NCBI GenBank assembly: GCA_965237725.1
Contig: OZ250151.1
Location: 1,240,001 to 1,304,000, forward strand
DNA length: 64,000 bases
DNA from: G965237725 sp965237725
GTDB taxonomy: Bacteria; Pseudomonadota; Gammaproteobacteria; Arenicellales; Poriferihabitantaceae
Direction: 5' to 3'
Shown here: piece by piece, positions 26,837 to 36,737 of the stretch
Layout of the letters: every line of letters starts with the position of its first letter
Numbering within the stretch: the first letter of the stretch is position 1
Translations under genes and position numbers: made by a program
The notes under the pieces: model-generated
Database searches by the model: none
Told to the model about the DNA's origin: nothing
The model's input: the letters and a program-made list of their open reading frames with translations, nothing else

Positions 26837-29125
26837 CTAACGAAATACTGTACCAATAGATACTTGTAATTCTTCTTTTTTATCCCCAGGTTCATCGTTG
26901 ATGGGAACACCGTAGCTGACACTAAATGGACCTACGGCTGAGTACCAATTGAAAAATATTCCACCTGAATATCTGAGTTTCCCCAGAGAAATTGATTCGC
27001 TATTGCCATACACCATACCGCCATCAATGAACAATCCTAATCTCTTATCCTTGCTGGCGCCTGAACCGAATGCTGGCATCAATACTTCCAGGTTTGCCAG
27101 GACGCGCTTGTCGCCACCAACGGGTTCAGGAGTCAGACCAGTATCCTTGGGCCCCAGTGACCGAGCGTCATAGCCCCTTACGGATCGGGTACCACCAGCA
27201 AAGTAATTTTTGAAAAACGGCAATCCGGTTAAGCTGGAATCGCCAAATCCATCGCCATATCCGAGACCCAAACCTCCGCGCAGGGTTATTCTTTCGCTTA
27301 GAGGATAAAAATAGGATGCCTGGGTTGTCAGCTTGTAGTATTCAAAATCACTGCCCGGGGCAGTAATTTCCATAAATACGGAACCGGTTGCGCCGCGGGT
27401 TGGAAAGAAAAAATCATCCCGCGTGTCTTTGGAAACGCCTATGGAAAATACGAGGTCGTCCGCATCAGGTTGCCGGGTGATTACAGTGGAAAACTCTGGT
27501 GGCGTTTCCGGTGTTGCCTCCAGCTCAAGCTGCTCAACTGCCAGTCCGATATTTAAGGTATTGGTTTCCGCTATGGGGATTTTATAAAATACACCCAGAG
27601 AATTAGTGTTGAGTATGTACTCTGCGGTATTAACCTCGGTCGAATCTATTTTCCGACTGACGAAATCGAAACCCCTGCTGATCCCGCTGGCAGTATGATA
27701 CGGGTTGGTATAACTGATAGTTACCGTATCAACGGCATCTGAATCGCTGATTTTTACCGATAAATCCTTCCCGGTACCCAGTAGATTACGTTGCTCAAAT
27801 TCTGCACCAAATAAAACGCCATCCTCATCAGAAAACCCTGCAGAAAATAAAATCGAACCTGTATCACGCTCGACAACTATAACTTTCATATCAACCTGAT
27901 CGGTGGTCCCATCCACAGGCGGGGTTTCTATCTGTACCGTTTCGAAAATCCCAAGCCGCTGCAACCGATCTTTCGATTTTCTGATCGCAGACGCTGAATA
28001 CCAGGATCCTTCAAATTGCCGTAACTCTCGACGAATGACCTCGTCGCGGGTATAGGAATTACCGGATATATCAATTCGTCGAACATAAACGCGTTGATTT
28101 GGAATTATAGTGAAAACCGTATTTACAACCTTGCTTGATTGATCGGCATCGAAAACCGGATTAATGGATACAAATGCGAAACCATCGTCGGCAAAATGAT
28201 CTGAAAGCGCTAATCGGGACTCATTAACAGCATTTCGGGAAAAGGAATCTCCCGCCTCAATGGTAACTAATTGCAGGAGCTCGGCCTGTTGTTCTTCATC
28301 AGCCCCCTCGATGGCTACATCTCCAAAGGTGAACACTTCACCTTCGCTGAGGGTGATGCTAATAAATATGTTTTGTTTGTTGGCGCTGATTTCAACATTG
28401 GATGAAAAAATTTCAAACTCATGATAACCACGATTCAAATAATAACTTCGAATACTTTCAATATCTGCTTCCAATTGTTGCTTTGAATACTGGTCCTGCC
28501 GGGAAAAGATGCGATATCCGCGCTTTTCCTTTAGCTTCATTTCATCTTTTAAGTCTTTTATGGATTCTTTCTCGGTACCAACAATATTAATTTTCTTAAT
28601 TCGGGCAATCCGCCCTTCATTGATGTTCAGGGTTATTGCAACCCGATTTTGATCCAGCTCCTTGACCGTGGTATTAGCGGTTGCTGAATAACGTCCCAAA
28701 GCGAGATAGGTGTTTTTGACATCTTGTTCAACTTTGTCGAGAACCGCATTGTTAAATATTCTGCCCTGAATCATTCCCGCCTGCTCGAGGCCCTGCTGCA
28801 GAATTTCGGTATCAATTTCGCGATTGCCCCTAATCGTAACCGACGCGATCGAAGGTCTTTCAACCACGGTAACAACCAGGGTTGTGCCATCCCGGGCCAG
28901 TGCAACATCTTTGAAAAATCCGGTCCTGAATAATTCCTTTATGCTCAGTCGAGTTTCTTCATCATCTACTTCGTCACCAACTTTTAGTGGCAGGTAATTA
29001 AATAAGGTACCTTCATCGAGCCGCTCAAGTCCTTCTACCCGAATATCTGTGATCGTAAATGGCTCAATTGCATACGCGGGTTGGAATAGTGCAAATAAAA
29101 GTACGATCAGAGTTAGTTTTTTCAT
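26837..29125 (-). CDS. bamA: Outer membrane protein assembly factor BamA
   Basis: 762 residues, near the usual size. A signal peptide (LIVLLFALFQPAYA) is followed by five POTRA domains (about 22-420, beginning FTITDIRVEGLERLDEG) and a C-terminal 16-strand barrel. The barrel includes the conserved GGTRSVRGYDARSLGP loop and the terminal strand ending in Phe-Arg. It is the core of the BAM complex. The gap to skp (26705-26836) contains a direct AAATAATCGT repeat and an imperfect stem. Confidence 0.97.
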   Translation of the reverse strand: MKKLTLIVLLFALFQPAYAIEPFTITDIRVEGLERLDEGTLFNYLPLKVGDEVDDEETRLSIKELFRTGFFKDVALARDGTTLVVTVVERPSIASVTIRGNREIDTEILQQGLEQAGMIQGRIFNNAVLDKVEQDVKNTYLALGRYSATANTTVKELDQNRVAITLNINEGRIARIKKINIVGTEKESIKDLKDEMKLKEKRGYRIFSRQDQYSKQQLEADIESIRSYYLNRGYHEFEIFSSNVEISANKQNIFISITLSEGEVFTFGDVAIEGADEEQQAELLQLVTIEAGDSFSRNAVNESRLALSDHFADDGFAFVSINPVFDADQSSKVVNTVFTIIPNQRVYVRRIDISGNSYTRDEVIRRELRQFEGSWYSASAIRKSKDRLQRLGIFETVQIETPPVDGTTDQVDMKVIVVERDTGSILFSAGFSDEDGVLFGAEFEQRNLLGTGKDLSVKISDSDAVDTVTISYTNPYHTASGISRGFDFVSRKIDSTEVNTAEYILNTNSLGVFYKIPIAETNTLNIGLAVEQLELEATPETPPEFSTVITRQPDADDLVFSIGVSKDTRDDFFFPTRGATGSVFMEITAPGSDFEYYKLTTQASYFYPLSERITLRGGLGLGYGDGFGDSSLTGLPFFKNYFAGGTRSVRGYDARSLGPKDTGLTPEPVGGDKRVLANLEVLMPAFGSGASKDKRLGLFIDGGMVYGNSESISLGKLRYSGGIFFNWYSAVGPFSVSYGVPINDEPGDKKEELQVSIGTVFR

Positions 29126-29307
29126 TGTAGATTCTTTAGATTATTTATTCTGGTGCTGTTATTTTTTACAAAACATTGCAGCCAGATAATACATCAGACC
29201 GACTCAAAGTCACATCGATATAACCAATTAGAATGTTACCGAAACATTAAAATTCGGATTATTTGGCGTAGCGTGAGGGTCAAATTCAGGCCTGCAGCAC
29301 CAACAAT

Positions 29308-30648
29308 CTACAACAAACGCATAATATCGTTGTAAAACGCCACCACCATTAGCATTAGAATCATGGCGATTCCAATTTGCTGCCCCCAAATCATCACTTT
29401 TTCAGATGGCTCTTTCCCGGTAACCGCCTCAAACAGGAAATACATTAAATGCCCGCCATCCAGTACTGGAATCGGCAACAAATTCAACAGCCCGAGACTG
29501 ATACTGATAATGGCCAAAAATTTTAGGAAATCGGCATATCCAGATTCCGCGGTCTGACCCGCTATTCTGGCGATGGTAATCGGTCCGGAAAGGTTTTCCG
29601 AAGACATTTGAGCGGTAAGCATACGGCCCAGTGACCGCATGGTAATCGCAGTCATACGCCAGTTATAGTCCATGGAAGCCCAAATCGACTCAATGGGTCC
29701 ATAACGCAAGGTGGTATTCTCCAGATTCGGTCGATATAAACCAATTTGGCCGTATTGCTTGCCTTCCACGGTAATCGAGTTTGTGACCAGTGATACATCC
29801 AGTTTTTCGCCCGCTCTTAAAATAGTCAGTACCAGAGATTCTCCAGGCTTTTCAGAAACATAATTCGCCATGGCAAACCAGTCGTCCATAGCAATTCCAT
29901 CAATGGCCACGATTTCGTCTCCGGTCAACAACCCTGCATGCTGTGCTGGCGAATCATCCACCACCTGGCTTACTTTTGCCATGGGTGCTGGTGGCCAGAT
30001 GCCAATTTGGGAAGTAATTGGCCGACTACTAATCTCCCGTTGATCCATGACACTGAAATCCAGATCGATATCCCGATCGCCGAATTCCGGGTTGGTTACA
30101 TTCACCACCACCTTGTTTCCTTTCATCGCCTGATGGAGTAAATAAAACTGATGTTCACCCCAGGTTTTAACATCCTTGCCATCAACCCCTGTAATCGTAT
30201 CGCCAGATTTAAACCCAGCCGCTTCAGCCATGGATTGTTCTACCACCTCGCCTACCACAGGCTCTATGTCATCGCTGCCGAGGATAAAAACCGCCCAAAT
30301 GGCCACGATCGCGAATAGAAAGTTAAACAATGGACCTGCAAATACCACAGCAGTGCGCACCCGCAGGGATTTTCTATTAAATGCCTGATCTATCTCTTCC
30401 TCAGACACATCCGCTTCTCGCTCGTCGAGCATTTTGACATAGCCGCCCAATGGGATTATTCCTATGGCATATTCAGTAGGATCATTTTTTCGGTGCCATT
30501 TAAAAATGGTTTTGCCAAATCCAATGGAAAATTTTAGAACTTTAACCCCCAGCTTCCGCGCCACCCAAAAATGACCATATTCGTGAACCGCAACCAGGAT
30601 CGCGATTGCCAGCAGGAAGCCTGCTACACTATATCCAAATGCACCCAT
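29308..30648 (-). CDS. rseP: Site-2 zinc protease RseP
   Basis: 446 residues. The zinc motif HEYGHFWVARKLGVK lies near the N-terminus in the first membrane helix, with two PDZ domains in the middle (AGFKSGDTITGVDGKDVKTW and AGLLTGDEIVAIDGIAMDDW). NLLPIPVLDGGHLMYFLFEA lies in the third helix. It cleaves anti-sigma factor RseA within the membrane in the envelope stress response. It is upstream of bamA, as in E. coli. Confidence 0.97.
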   Translation of the reverse strand: MGAFGYSVAGFLLAIAILVAVHEYGHFWVARKLGVKVLKFSIGFGKTIFKWHRKNDPTEYAIGIIPLGGYVKMLDEREADVSEEEIDQAFNRKSLRVRTAVVFAGPLFNFLFAIVAIWAVFILGSDDIEPVVGEVVEQSMAEAAGFKSGDTITGVDGKDVKTWGEHQFYLLHQAMKGNKVVVNVTNPEFGDRDIDLDFSVMDQREISSRPITSQIGIWPPAPMAKVSQVVDDSPAQHAGLLTGDEIVAIDGIAMDDWFAMANYVSEKPGESLVLTILRAGEKLDVSLVTNSITVEGKQYGQIGLYRPNLENTTLRYGPIESIWASMDYNWRMTAITMRSLGRMLTAQMSSENLSGPITIARIAGQTAESGYADFLKFLAIISISLGLLNLLPIPVLDGGHLMYFLFEAVTGKEPSEKVMIWGQQIGIAMILMLMVVAFYNDIMRLL

Positions 30649-30743
30649 TATATTATTTCAACCCCTAAGTAAATTAAAAAACGTCTTTGACACAATATCT
30701 CATTCGTCGTCTCGAGCCAACACTATTCATCATCTGCAAATAA

Positions 30744-31958
30744 TCAGTGTTTTTGCGCCCCAATCCCGGCTTGCAGGTATTCTTTGCAGCGAGCTCTCGC
30801 CGCATGATCCGCTAATAAGACAGCATCAAGGTCGTTGGATTCAACACAATCTGTATTTTCCATGGTTAGCTCAACCAATTGTGTGATTTTATCAAAACTT
30901 ATCTGTTGATTCAGAAAAGCTTCAACAGCAATTTCATTTGCGGCATTCATGATAGCGGGTAACGTACCCGTGTTTTCTGCTGCGGTCTGGGCCAGTCTGA
31001 GGGCAGGAAACCGATCCAGATCCGGGGATTCAAATTCGAATTGCGATAGTTCACGAAAATCAAGGAATTTTGCACCGGACTCTATTCGCTCTGGCCAGGC
31101 CAAAGCACTCGCTATGGGGACGCGCATATCAGGACTGCCCATCTGGGCGAGAATTGAACCGTCGATATATTCGACCATGGAGTGGATTACGCTCTGGGGA
31201 TGAACTACGATTTCAATACGCTCCGCCGGCAATCCAAACAATGCACAAGCCTCGATTAATTCAAGTCCCTTATTCATCATGGTTGCGGAATCCACTGAAA
31301 TTTTTCGCCCCATCTGCCAATTGGGATGGGCACAGGCCTGATCCGGGGTCACTGAGCAAAACTTTTCAATAGCAAGATTTCTAAATGGTCCCCCAGACCC
31401 GGTAAGCAGGATTTTGTTCACGCTAGGATCATGACTGATATCGGCGAAACCATTTCGATCAATTAAGTGTTGCTGAGGCAGACATTGAAAAATGGCATTG
31501 TGCTCACTGTCCAATGGTAACAAACAGGCATTGCTGGCATGAGCCAGATTAACAATATATTCACCGAGCATCACCAAGGGCTCTTTATTGGCGATTAAGA
31601 CTTTTTTCCCCGATTTCACCGCCGCGATTGTGGACATCAGCCCCGCCGCACCCACAATGCCACAAACCACAACTTGCCCAAACCCGTCAGCAAGGGATGT
31701 TAATGCCTCATCACCAGATTCAACGATGGTATGCAGTCCTGCGGCATCACATTTTTTTCGTAAATCTTCAGCACAATCCGGATTAGTCATCACCACTTTT
31801 TCCGGATTGTATTTTTCACACTGGGCCAACAGGGTTGTTACACTTTTTTGTGCGGATAGCGCGGATACATGATACTTATCCGAGTGCCTCGATATCACAT
31901 CCAGGGTATTAATTCCGATTGATCCCGTAGACCCAAGTATGGTTATTCCAACGGTCAT
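30744..31958 (-). CDS. dxr: 1-deoxy-D-xylulose 5-phosphate reductoisomerase
   Basis: 404 residues. NADPH-binding ITILGSTGSIGINTLDVI, the substrate/metal site LPLDSEHNAIFQCL, and ILLTGSGGPFRN, VDSATMMNKGLE and HPQSVIHSMVEY are present. It commits DXP to the MEP isoprenoid pathway. Its start overlaps the cdsA stop by 4 bases. Confidence 0.97.
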   Translation of the reverse strand: MTVGITILGSTGSIGINTLDVISRHSDKYHVSALSAQKSVTTLLAQCEKYNPEKVVMTNPDCAEDLRKKCDAAGLHTIVESGDEALTSLADGFGQVVVCGIVGAAGLMSTIAAVKSGKKVLIANKEPLVMLGEYIVNLAHASNACLLPLDSEHNAIFQCLPQQHLIDRNGFADISHDPSVNKILLTGSGGPFRNLAIEKFCSVTPDQACAHPNWQMGRKISVDSATMMNKGLELIEACALFGLPAERIEIVVHPQSVIHSMVEYIDGSILAQMGSPDMRVPIASALAWPERIESGAKFLDFRELSQFEFESPDLDRFPALRLAQTAAENTGTLPAIMNAANEIAVEAFLNQQISFDKITQLVELTMENTDCVESNDLDAVLLADHAARARCKEYLQAGIGAQKH

Positions 31959-32752
31959 TTAATGAACACCCAGATTGTAAGGAATACCGGAACCGCGGCG
32001 ATCAGACCATCAATGCGATCCAGAACTCCGCCGTGGCCGGGCAGCAAGGTGCCACTGTCTTTTACCCCGGCGATGCGTTTTAGTCGGCTTTGATATAAAT
32101 CCCCAACCACGCTTATGGCCCCGGCACATAATCCCGCGATTATCCACGGCAGTAGCTGATCGAACTCGGGCGCAAACAGAAAATATCCGAATGTCAGGGA
32201 TACCATGCACACCCCGGCAAGACCGCCGACCACCCCTTCGATGGTCTTGTTTGGGCTGATTTTTGGGGCAAGTTTTGTTCGACCAAAATTTTTCCCTGCA
32301 AAAAAAGCGAAACTGTCCGCGGCCCATACCGTTACCAGAACTGCGATGGTGGCCATGGGGCCAATTTCGGGTTGTTTGTGGATCAGTATCATGCCAGCCC
32401 AAAAACCGAATAAATACAAAGCCCCAAATGAAAACTGCAACTTTGGAGAAATAATTTGAGTTAACGGGTTTCGGATTAAATCGAGAAATTGACAGGCCCA
32501 TAGCAAACTAACAATCACGCAAATACCGGTCAATACGTCCTCATGGTCAATCAACCCCCAGGTCAAAATCCCTAGAGCAAGTGCGCCAATTACAAACAGG
32601 CTATTCGAGTTTGCAGTCAATTGATTCCATTCGTGCAGCCCCAGAATCATGATCCCCAGAAGCACAAGATTGAGCCAGAGTGTCGGCAGATAGAGCGTCA
32701 GGCAAATTACGATGGGTGCCAGGAATAAAGCAGTAATTATCCTGGTTTTCAT
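31955..32752 (-). CDS. cdsA: Phosphatidate cytidylyltransferase
   Basis: 265 residues with about eight membrane helices. The C-terminal signature is complete: SRLKRIAGVKDSGTLLPGHG with GGVLDRIDGL. It makes CDP-diacylglycerol, the precursor of all phospholipids, at the inner membrane. It overlaps uppS by one base and dxr by four, so coupled translation is likely. Confidence 0.96.
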   Translation of the reverse strand: MKTRIITALFLAPIVICLTLYLPTLWLNLVLLGIMILGLHEWNQLTANSNSLFVIGALALGILTWGLIDHEDVLTGICVIVSLLWACQFLDLIRNPLTQIISPKLQFSFGALYLFGFWAGMILIHKQPEIGPMATIAVLVTVWAADSFAFFAGKNFGRTKLAPKISPNKTIEGVVGGLAGVCMVSLTFGYFLFAPEFDQLLPWIIAGLCAGAISVVGDLYQSRLKRIAGVKDSGTLLPGHGGVLDRIDGLIAAVPVFLTIWVFIK

Positions 32753-33504
32753 TATTCGAAATCTTCGACCTGGGAGCCGGTCTTTCCAAATCTCCGTTGC
32801 CTGTTCGAAAATTCCGCCAATGCGTCATCAAAACAGCTGTCGTCAAAATCGGGCCAAAATGTATCGGTAAAATAAAGTTCGGTATAGGCAAGTTGCCACA
32901 GCAAAAAATTACTGATGCGTTTTTCTCCGCCGGTGCGAATAAACAAATCCGGCTGAGGAAGGTCGCGGGTACAAAGATGAGATTCGATTAGTGCCGGCGT
33001 TACGGCGGCTGATGAAATCTCTTCCTGCTCAACCAGTTCAGCAATAGATTGGCAGGCCTGCATAATGTCCCAATGGCCGCCATAGTTTATTGCAATGGTT
33101 AAATTCAACGCCTTGTTATTTCGGGTCAAATCATCCGCGACCACAATTGCCCGTTGCAAGCGATCCGGAAATCGACTCAAATCACCAATCACCCTTAATC
33201 GGACCCTGTGCTCATGCAGAGACCTGACTTCGTTTTCCAGTGTGGAAGTCAACAATTCCATTAAAATTTTGACTTCGGTAGTGGGTCGCTTCCAGTTTTC
33301 ACTACTAAAAGCAAACAAGGTCAGATAGGGAATTCCGCGTTTGCCACAAGTGGGGACCATGCTTTTAACAATCTCCACACCCTTGCGATGCCCCGCTACT
33401 CTTGGCAGGCCCCTCTTTTTTGCCCAGCGACCATTGCCATCCATAATAACCGCCACATGACGGGGGACTTTATCGAAATTTTCCGGGGTCGTTGAATCAG
33501 GCAC
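32752..33504 (-). CDS. uppS: Undecaprenyl diphosphate synthase
   Basis: 250 residues. VAVIMDGNGRWAKKRGLPRV carries the catalytic Asp and FIRTGGEKRISNFLLWQLAY the C-terminal substrate site. The cis-prenyltransferase makes the C55 carrier lipid for peptidoglycan and O-antigen. It is downstream of frr and coupled to cdsA. Confidence 0.97.
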   Translation of the reverse strand: MPDSTTPENFDKVPRHVAVIMDGNGRWAKKRGLPRVAGHRKGVEIVKSMVPTCGKRGIPYLTLFAFSSENWKRPTTEVKILMELLTSTLENEVRSLHEHRVRLRVIGDLSRFPDRLQRAIVVADDLTRNNKALNLTIAINYGGHWDIMQACQSIAELVEQEEISSAAVTPALIESHLCTRDLPQPDLFIRTGGEKRISNFLLWQLAYTELYFTDTFWPDFDDSCFDDALAEFSNRQRRFGKTGSQVEDFE

Positions 33505-33571
33505 CGCAGTATAAAAATTTAGAATGGTCGCTAATAATCTGGCGGGCTTTAAATGTTTATTCGATCCTTGT

Positions 33572-34129
33572 CTAAACTTCCATTACTTCCTTTTCTTTTT
33601 CAGCAACAACCGCATCTATTTCACCAACATATTTGTCGGTTAATGTTTGCATCACTGCTTCCGAGTGCTTTTCTTCGTCGCTTGATATTTCTTTTTCCTT
33701 TAACAACTCTCGAACCGTATGGATTGCATCACGTCGAATATTTCGAATTGCAATTTTTCCATTTTCCCCTTCGTTTCGAACAATTTTACCAAGCTCAATT
33801 CTTCGATCCTCTGTCATCGGTGGCAGGGGTATTTTCATGGTTTCCCCTGCGCTAACCGGGTTTAATCCCAGATCGGATTCCAGAATCGCCCGTTCGATGA
33901 CAGCGATCATCTGTTTCTCCCACGCCTGAATATTTAATGTCCGCGCATCCGCAACGGAGACCGTTGCAACCTGATTAATGGGCGTTTTCGTTCCGTAATA
34001 GTCAACGGTTAAATGATCCAGAAGTGCCGTTGTCGCTCTACCTGTTCGAATCCTCGCCATATCATTGCGGGTGGACTCTAAAGTTTTCTTCATCCGGGTT
34101 TCCGCATCTTTTTTAATTTCATCGATCAT
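33572..34129 (-). CDS. frr: Ribosome recycling factor
   Basis: 185 residues, normal for the two-domain RRF. The helical domain I begins MIDEIKKDAETRMKKTLEST, with RTGRATTALLDHL. Domain II covers VDYYGTKTPINQVATVSV. With EF-G it splits post-termination ribosomes. It normally follows pyrH; here the upstream neighbour is tsf. Confidence 0.97.
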   Translation of the reverse strand: MIDEIKKDAETRMKKTLESTRNDMARIRTGRATTALLDHLTVDYYGTKTPINQVATVSVADARTLNIQAWEKQMIAVIERAILESDLGLNPVSAGETMKIPLPPMTEDRRIELGKIVRNEGENGKIAIRNIRRDAIHTVRELLKEKEISSDEEKHSEAVMQTLTDKYVGEIDAVVAEKEKEVMEV

Positions 34130-34395
34130 AGTAGCTCGCTCTATTTACTGGCTCTTCATAATATTTTATTGGAAATTTGAGTAAAATTTCTAACTCAAAA
34201 TTTTGACGGGATATAATATCAGATTCCCAGTGTAATAATCCCTGCGTGATACAGCGTCGATTTGATAAATCTGTTGGATCTTAACGAATTTTTAGACCTA
34301 ATCAGGAAATTAGTCAGGCCATTAGCCAGGAATTGGCCCTCAGGCCTTACCCATTAGGAATTTGCCATTAAGAATTTGCTATTAAGAATTTGCCA
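34130..34395 (-). other. tsf-frr spacer lacking pyrH
   Basis: 266 bases without any coding frame resembling UMP kinase, although pyrH occupies this slot in most bacteria. The spacer has an imperfect hairpin (AAATTTGAGT at 34173-34182 with ACTCAAAATTT at 34193-34203, one extra A). It could end the rpsB-tsf transcript or lie in the frr leader. The minisatellite described separately fills the tsf-proximal end. Confidence 0.7.
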
Positions 34396-34406
34396 TTAAG
34401 AATTAG
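34351..34406. repeat. 4 x 14-bp minisatellite overlapping the end of tsf
   Basis: Four tandem copies of a 14-mer: CCATTAGGAATTTG (34351), CCATTAAGAATTTG (34365), CTATTAAGAATTTG (34379) and CCATTAAGAATTAG (34393). The last copy covers the tsf stop codon and its final residues, so the array probably grew from the 3' end of tsf by slippage or unequal exchange. Confidence 0.9.
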
Positions 34407-35268
34407 CCTGAGCCATTACTTCCGCAACAAAATCTTCACTACGTTTTTCAAGCCCCTCTCCAACCTCGAAACGCGCCATTTGCATGACACTGGCATCTGC
34501 TTCTTTCAACAGCTGGGCAACCGTCAGATCCGGGTTCTTGACAAAAGGCTGTCCCAACAAGGTGTTTTCCTTGAGAAATTTATTGATTCGTCCACTAACC
34601 ATTTTCTCTATGATTTCAGCAGGCTTGCCGCTCTCCTGGGCCTGGGCCATAAATATTTCTTTTTCTTTTTCAACCAGGGCGCTATCCATTTCTTCTTCAG
34701 ATATACACAGCGGTCTGTTCGCCGCAATGTGCATTGCAATATCCCTTCCCATCTCCGGGGTACCACCACTCAGTTTTACCAAAACCCCAATTCTCCCGCC
34801 GTGGAGATAGGAACTTACAATGCCATCTTTAGCATCAAATCTAATAAAACGACGTACGCTGATATTTTCCCCAATTTTCGTAATCAGTGCCTGTCGCGCT
34901 TCTTCCACGGATTCACCGGATTCCAGATGGGCAGCGCTTAGACTTTCATTGTCACCTGTTGAATTTTTCAAAGCCGCATCTGCCACACTTTTCGTAAAAC
35001 CCACAAAGGAATCATCTTTGGCCACAAAGTCGGTTTCAGAGTTAACTTCAACCAGAACACATCCGGAATCGTCCTGGGAACTTGCAATAATACCTTCAGC
35101 AGCAATTCTACCCGCCTTTTTCTCCGCAGCCGCAGCGCCTTTCTTACGCAACGCCTCAATAGCCAATTCCATATCACCATTGGTTTCTACCAAAACCTTC
35201 TTACAATCCATCATGCCCGCGCCGGTGCGTTCGCGAAGCTCTTTGATCAATGCCGCAGTAATCGCCAT
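34396..35268 (-). CDS. tsf: Elongation factor Ts
   Basis: 290 residues. The N-terminal UBA-like part is LIKELRERTGAGMMDCKKVL, followed by EVNSETDFVAKDDSF (EF-Tu contact) and HIAANRPLCIS. It is the nucleotide exchange factor for EF-Tu. The extreme C-terminus (MAQANS) overlaps the first unit of a 14-bp tandem repeat. It is 85 bases after rpsB. Confidence 0.97.
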   Translation of the reverse strand: MAITAALIKELRERTGAGMMDCKKVLVETNGDMELAIEALRKKGAAAAEKKAGRIAAEGIIASSQDDSGCVLVEVNSETDFVAKDDSFVGFTKSVADAALKNSTGDNESLSAAHLESGESVEEARQALITKIGENISVRRFIRFDAKDGIVSSYLHGGRIGVLVKLSGGTPEMGRDIAMHIAANRPLCISEEEMDSALVEKEKEIFMAQAQESGKPAEIIEKMVSGRINKFLKENTLLGQPFVKNPDLTVAQLLKEADASVMQMARFEVGEGLEKRSEDFVAEVMAQANS

Positions 35269-35353
35269 GTAGCTAAACTCCTAAATATAAATATGTAAAT
35301 TGGTTTGTAAAGAACCTCTGATTAACTAAATCTTTTCCACTGCAGATTAAAAT

Positions 35354-36466
35354 CTACTCGGAAACTTTGGCCGCTTTTTTCTTGACACCCTTTTTCTTGG
35401 CAACTTTTTTCTTAGCCGTGCTGTTCTCGTCAGTGCTTTTCTCGCCAGCAGCTTTTTTGACTACCTTCTTTTTTGTCGCCTTCTTTGCCGCTGGTTTGTC
35501 TTCACTAGTTGCCTTCTTGACCACCGTTTTCTTGGTCACGGTTTTCTTGGTGACGGTCTTCTTAGTAACGGTTTTTTTGGCCACTTTTTTAACCACTGGT
35601 GTTTCCTCCGACCCTTCCGCCACTGTAACAGCAGCATCAGATGGAGCATCCTCCGTAGGCTCACCTTTGACCTTTGCCGCGGATTTTTTGACAGTGACCT
35701 GATCGGTGTCGGAAATTACGATTTGATCTTCTGCATCCACTTCAACGTACTCATCATCTCCAGCAGGTGTCTGAACCGTCTTCGCTGCAACACGGGATTC
35801 GATGATAGTAGTCGCTGCGATATCCATATAAAGGTTTATCGCCTGGGAAGAATCATCATTTCCCGGAATCACATAATCGATTCCTTTAATTGAGCAATTG
35901 GAATCAACAATGGCAACAACAGGAATACCCAACTTGTTGGCTTCAGCCACAGCGATATACTCATGTTCGACATCGATCACAAAAATTGCTTCGGGCAAGC
36001 CATTCATGTCCTTAATTCCGGACAAAGTTTTATCCAGTTTGGCTCGCTCCCGTTCAAGGGAGAGTCCTTCTTTCTTGCTCAGTCGCGCAGTTGCACCGGA
36101 ATCAATACGCTGCTCAAGTTCTTTTAATCGGGTTATGGAATTTTTCACGGTTTTGAAATTGGTCAACATACCACCCAGCCAGCGATGATCCACATAGGGA
36201 GATCCACAGCGAATGGCCTGTTCTCTTACAATCCGACCAGCCTGACGCTTAGTGCCTACAAACAGAACTTTACCGCGCTGGGCAGTAACCGAACCCAGAT
36301 AATTCATTGCCTCTTTAAACATGGGCAGTGTTTTTTCCAGGTTAATAATATGAATTTTATTTCGATCGCCAAAAATGTATGGCGCCATTGAGGGTGACCA
36401 GTAGCGGGTCTGGTGTCCGAAGTGCACGCCGGCTTTCAATAGCTGGCGCATAGTAATATCAGTCAT
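35354..36466 (-). CDS. rpsB: 30S ribosomal protein S2 with long lysine-rich C-terminal tail
   Basis: 370 residues against about 240 normally. Residues 1 to about 230 are a standard S2 (LLKAGVHFGHQTRYWSPSMA, DHRWLGGMLTNFKTVKNSI, AIVDSNCSIKGIDYVIPGND). From about 230 to 300 the tail is acidic (YVEVDAEDQIV, EPTEDAPSDAA). From about 300 it becomes Lys/Ala/Thr/Val-rich with repeated KKTVTKKTV units and ends KKKVAKKKGVKKKAAKVSE, like histone H1 C-tails. The frame is open and the stop lies after the tail, so it is part of the gene. Confidence 0.95.
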   Translation of the reverse strand: MTDITMRQLLKAGVHFGHQTRYWSPSMAPYIFGDRNKIHIINLEKTLPMFKEAMNYLGSVTAQRGKVLFVGTKRQAGRIVREQAIRCGSPYVDHRWLGGMLTNFKTVKNSITRLKELEQRIDSGATARLSKKEGLSLERERAKLDKTLSGIKDMNGLPEAIFVIDVEHEYIAVAEANKLGIPVVAIVDSNCSIKGIDYVIPGNDDSSQAINLYMDIAATTIIESRVAAKTVQTPAGDDEYVEVDAEDQIVISDTDQVTVKKSAAKVKGEPTEDAPSDAAVTVAEGSEETPVVKKVAKKTVTKKTVTKKTVTKKTVVKKATSEDKPAAKKATKKKVVKKAAGEKSTDENSTAKKKVAKKKGVKKKAAKVSE

Positions 36467-36737
36467 GTTACTCTATATATATTGTTATGGGTTAAGCCTC
36501 CACGGTTACTGTTCACCAACCCTGAAAATCAGCTATTGATCACTTGATCATTACTGATCAATCATAGCCCTCTTTTCAAGGCACCCAGGGGAACATAATT
36601 GCCGTGTGCGAATTTAGTACCAATGCCTCAAATATCCGGGCACTGGCCAAGGGCGGCGGATTTTACCCAAAAAGAGTTGAAGAAAAAAGCAGAATTTGGG
36701 AGCATAGCCCTCCAATTTCGCTTAAATTAGATAAAAC

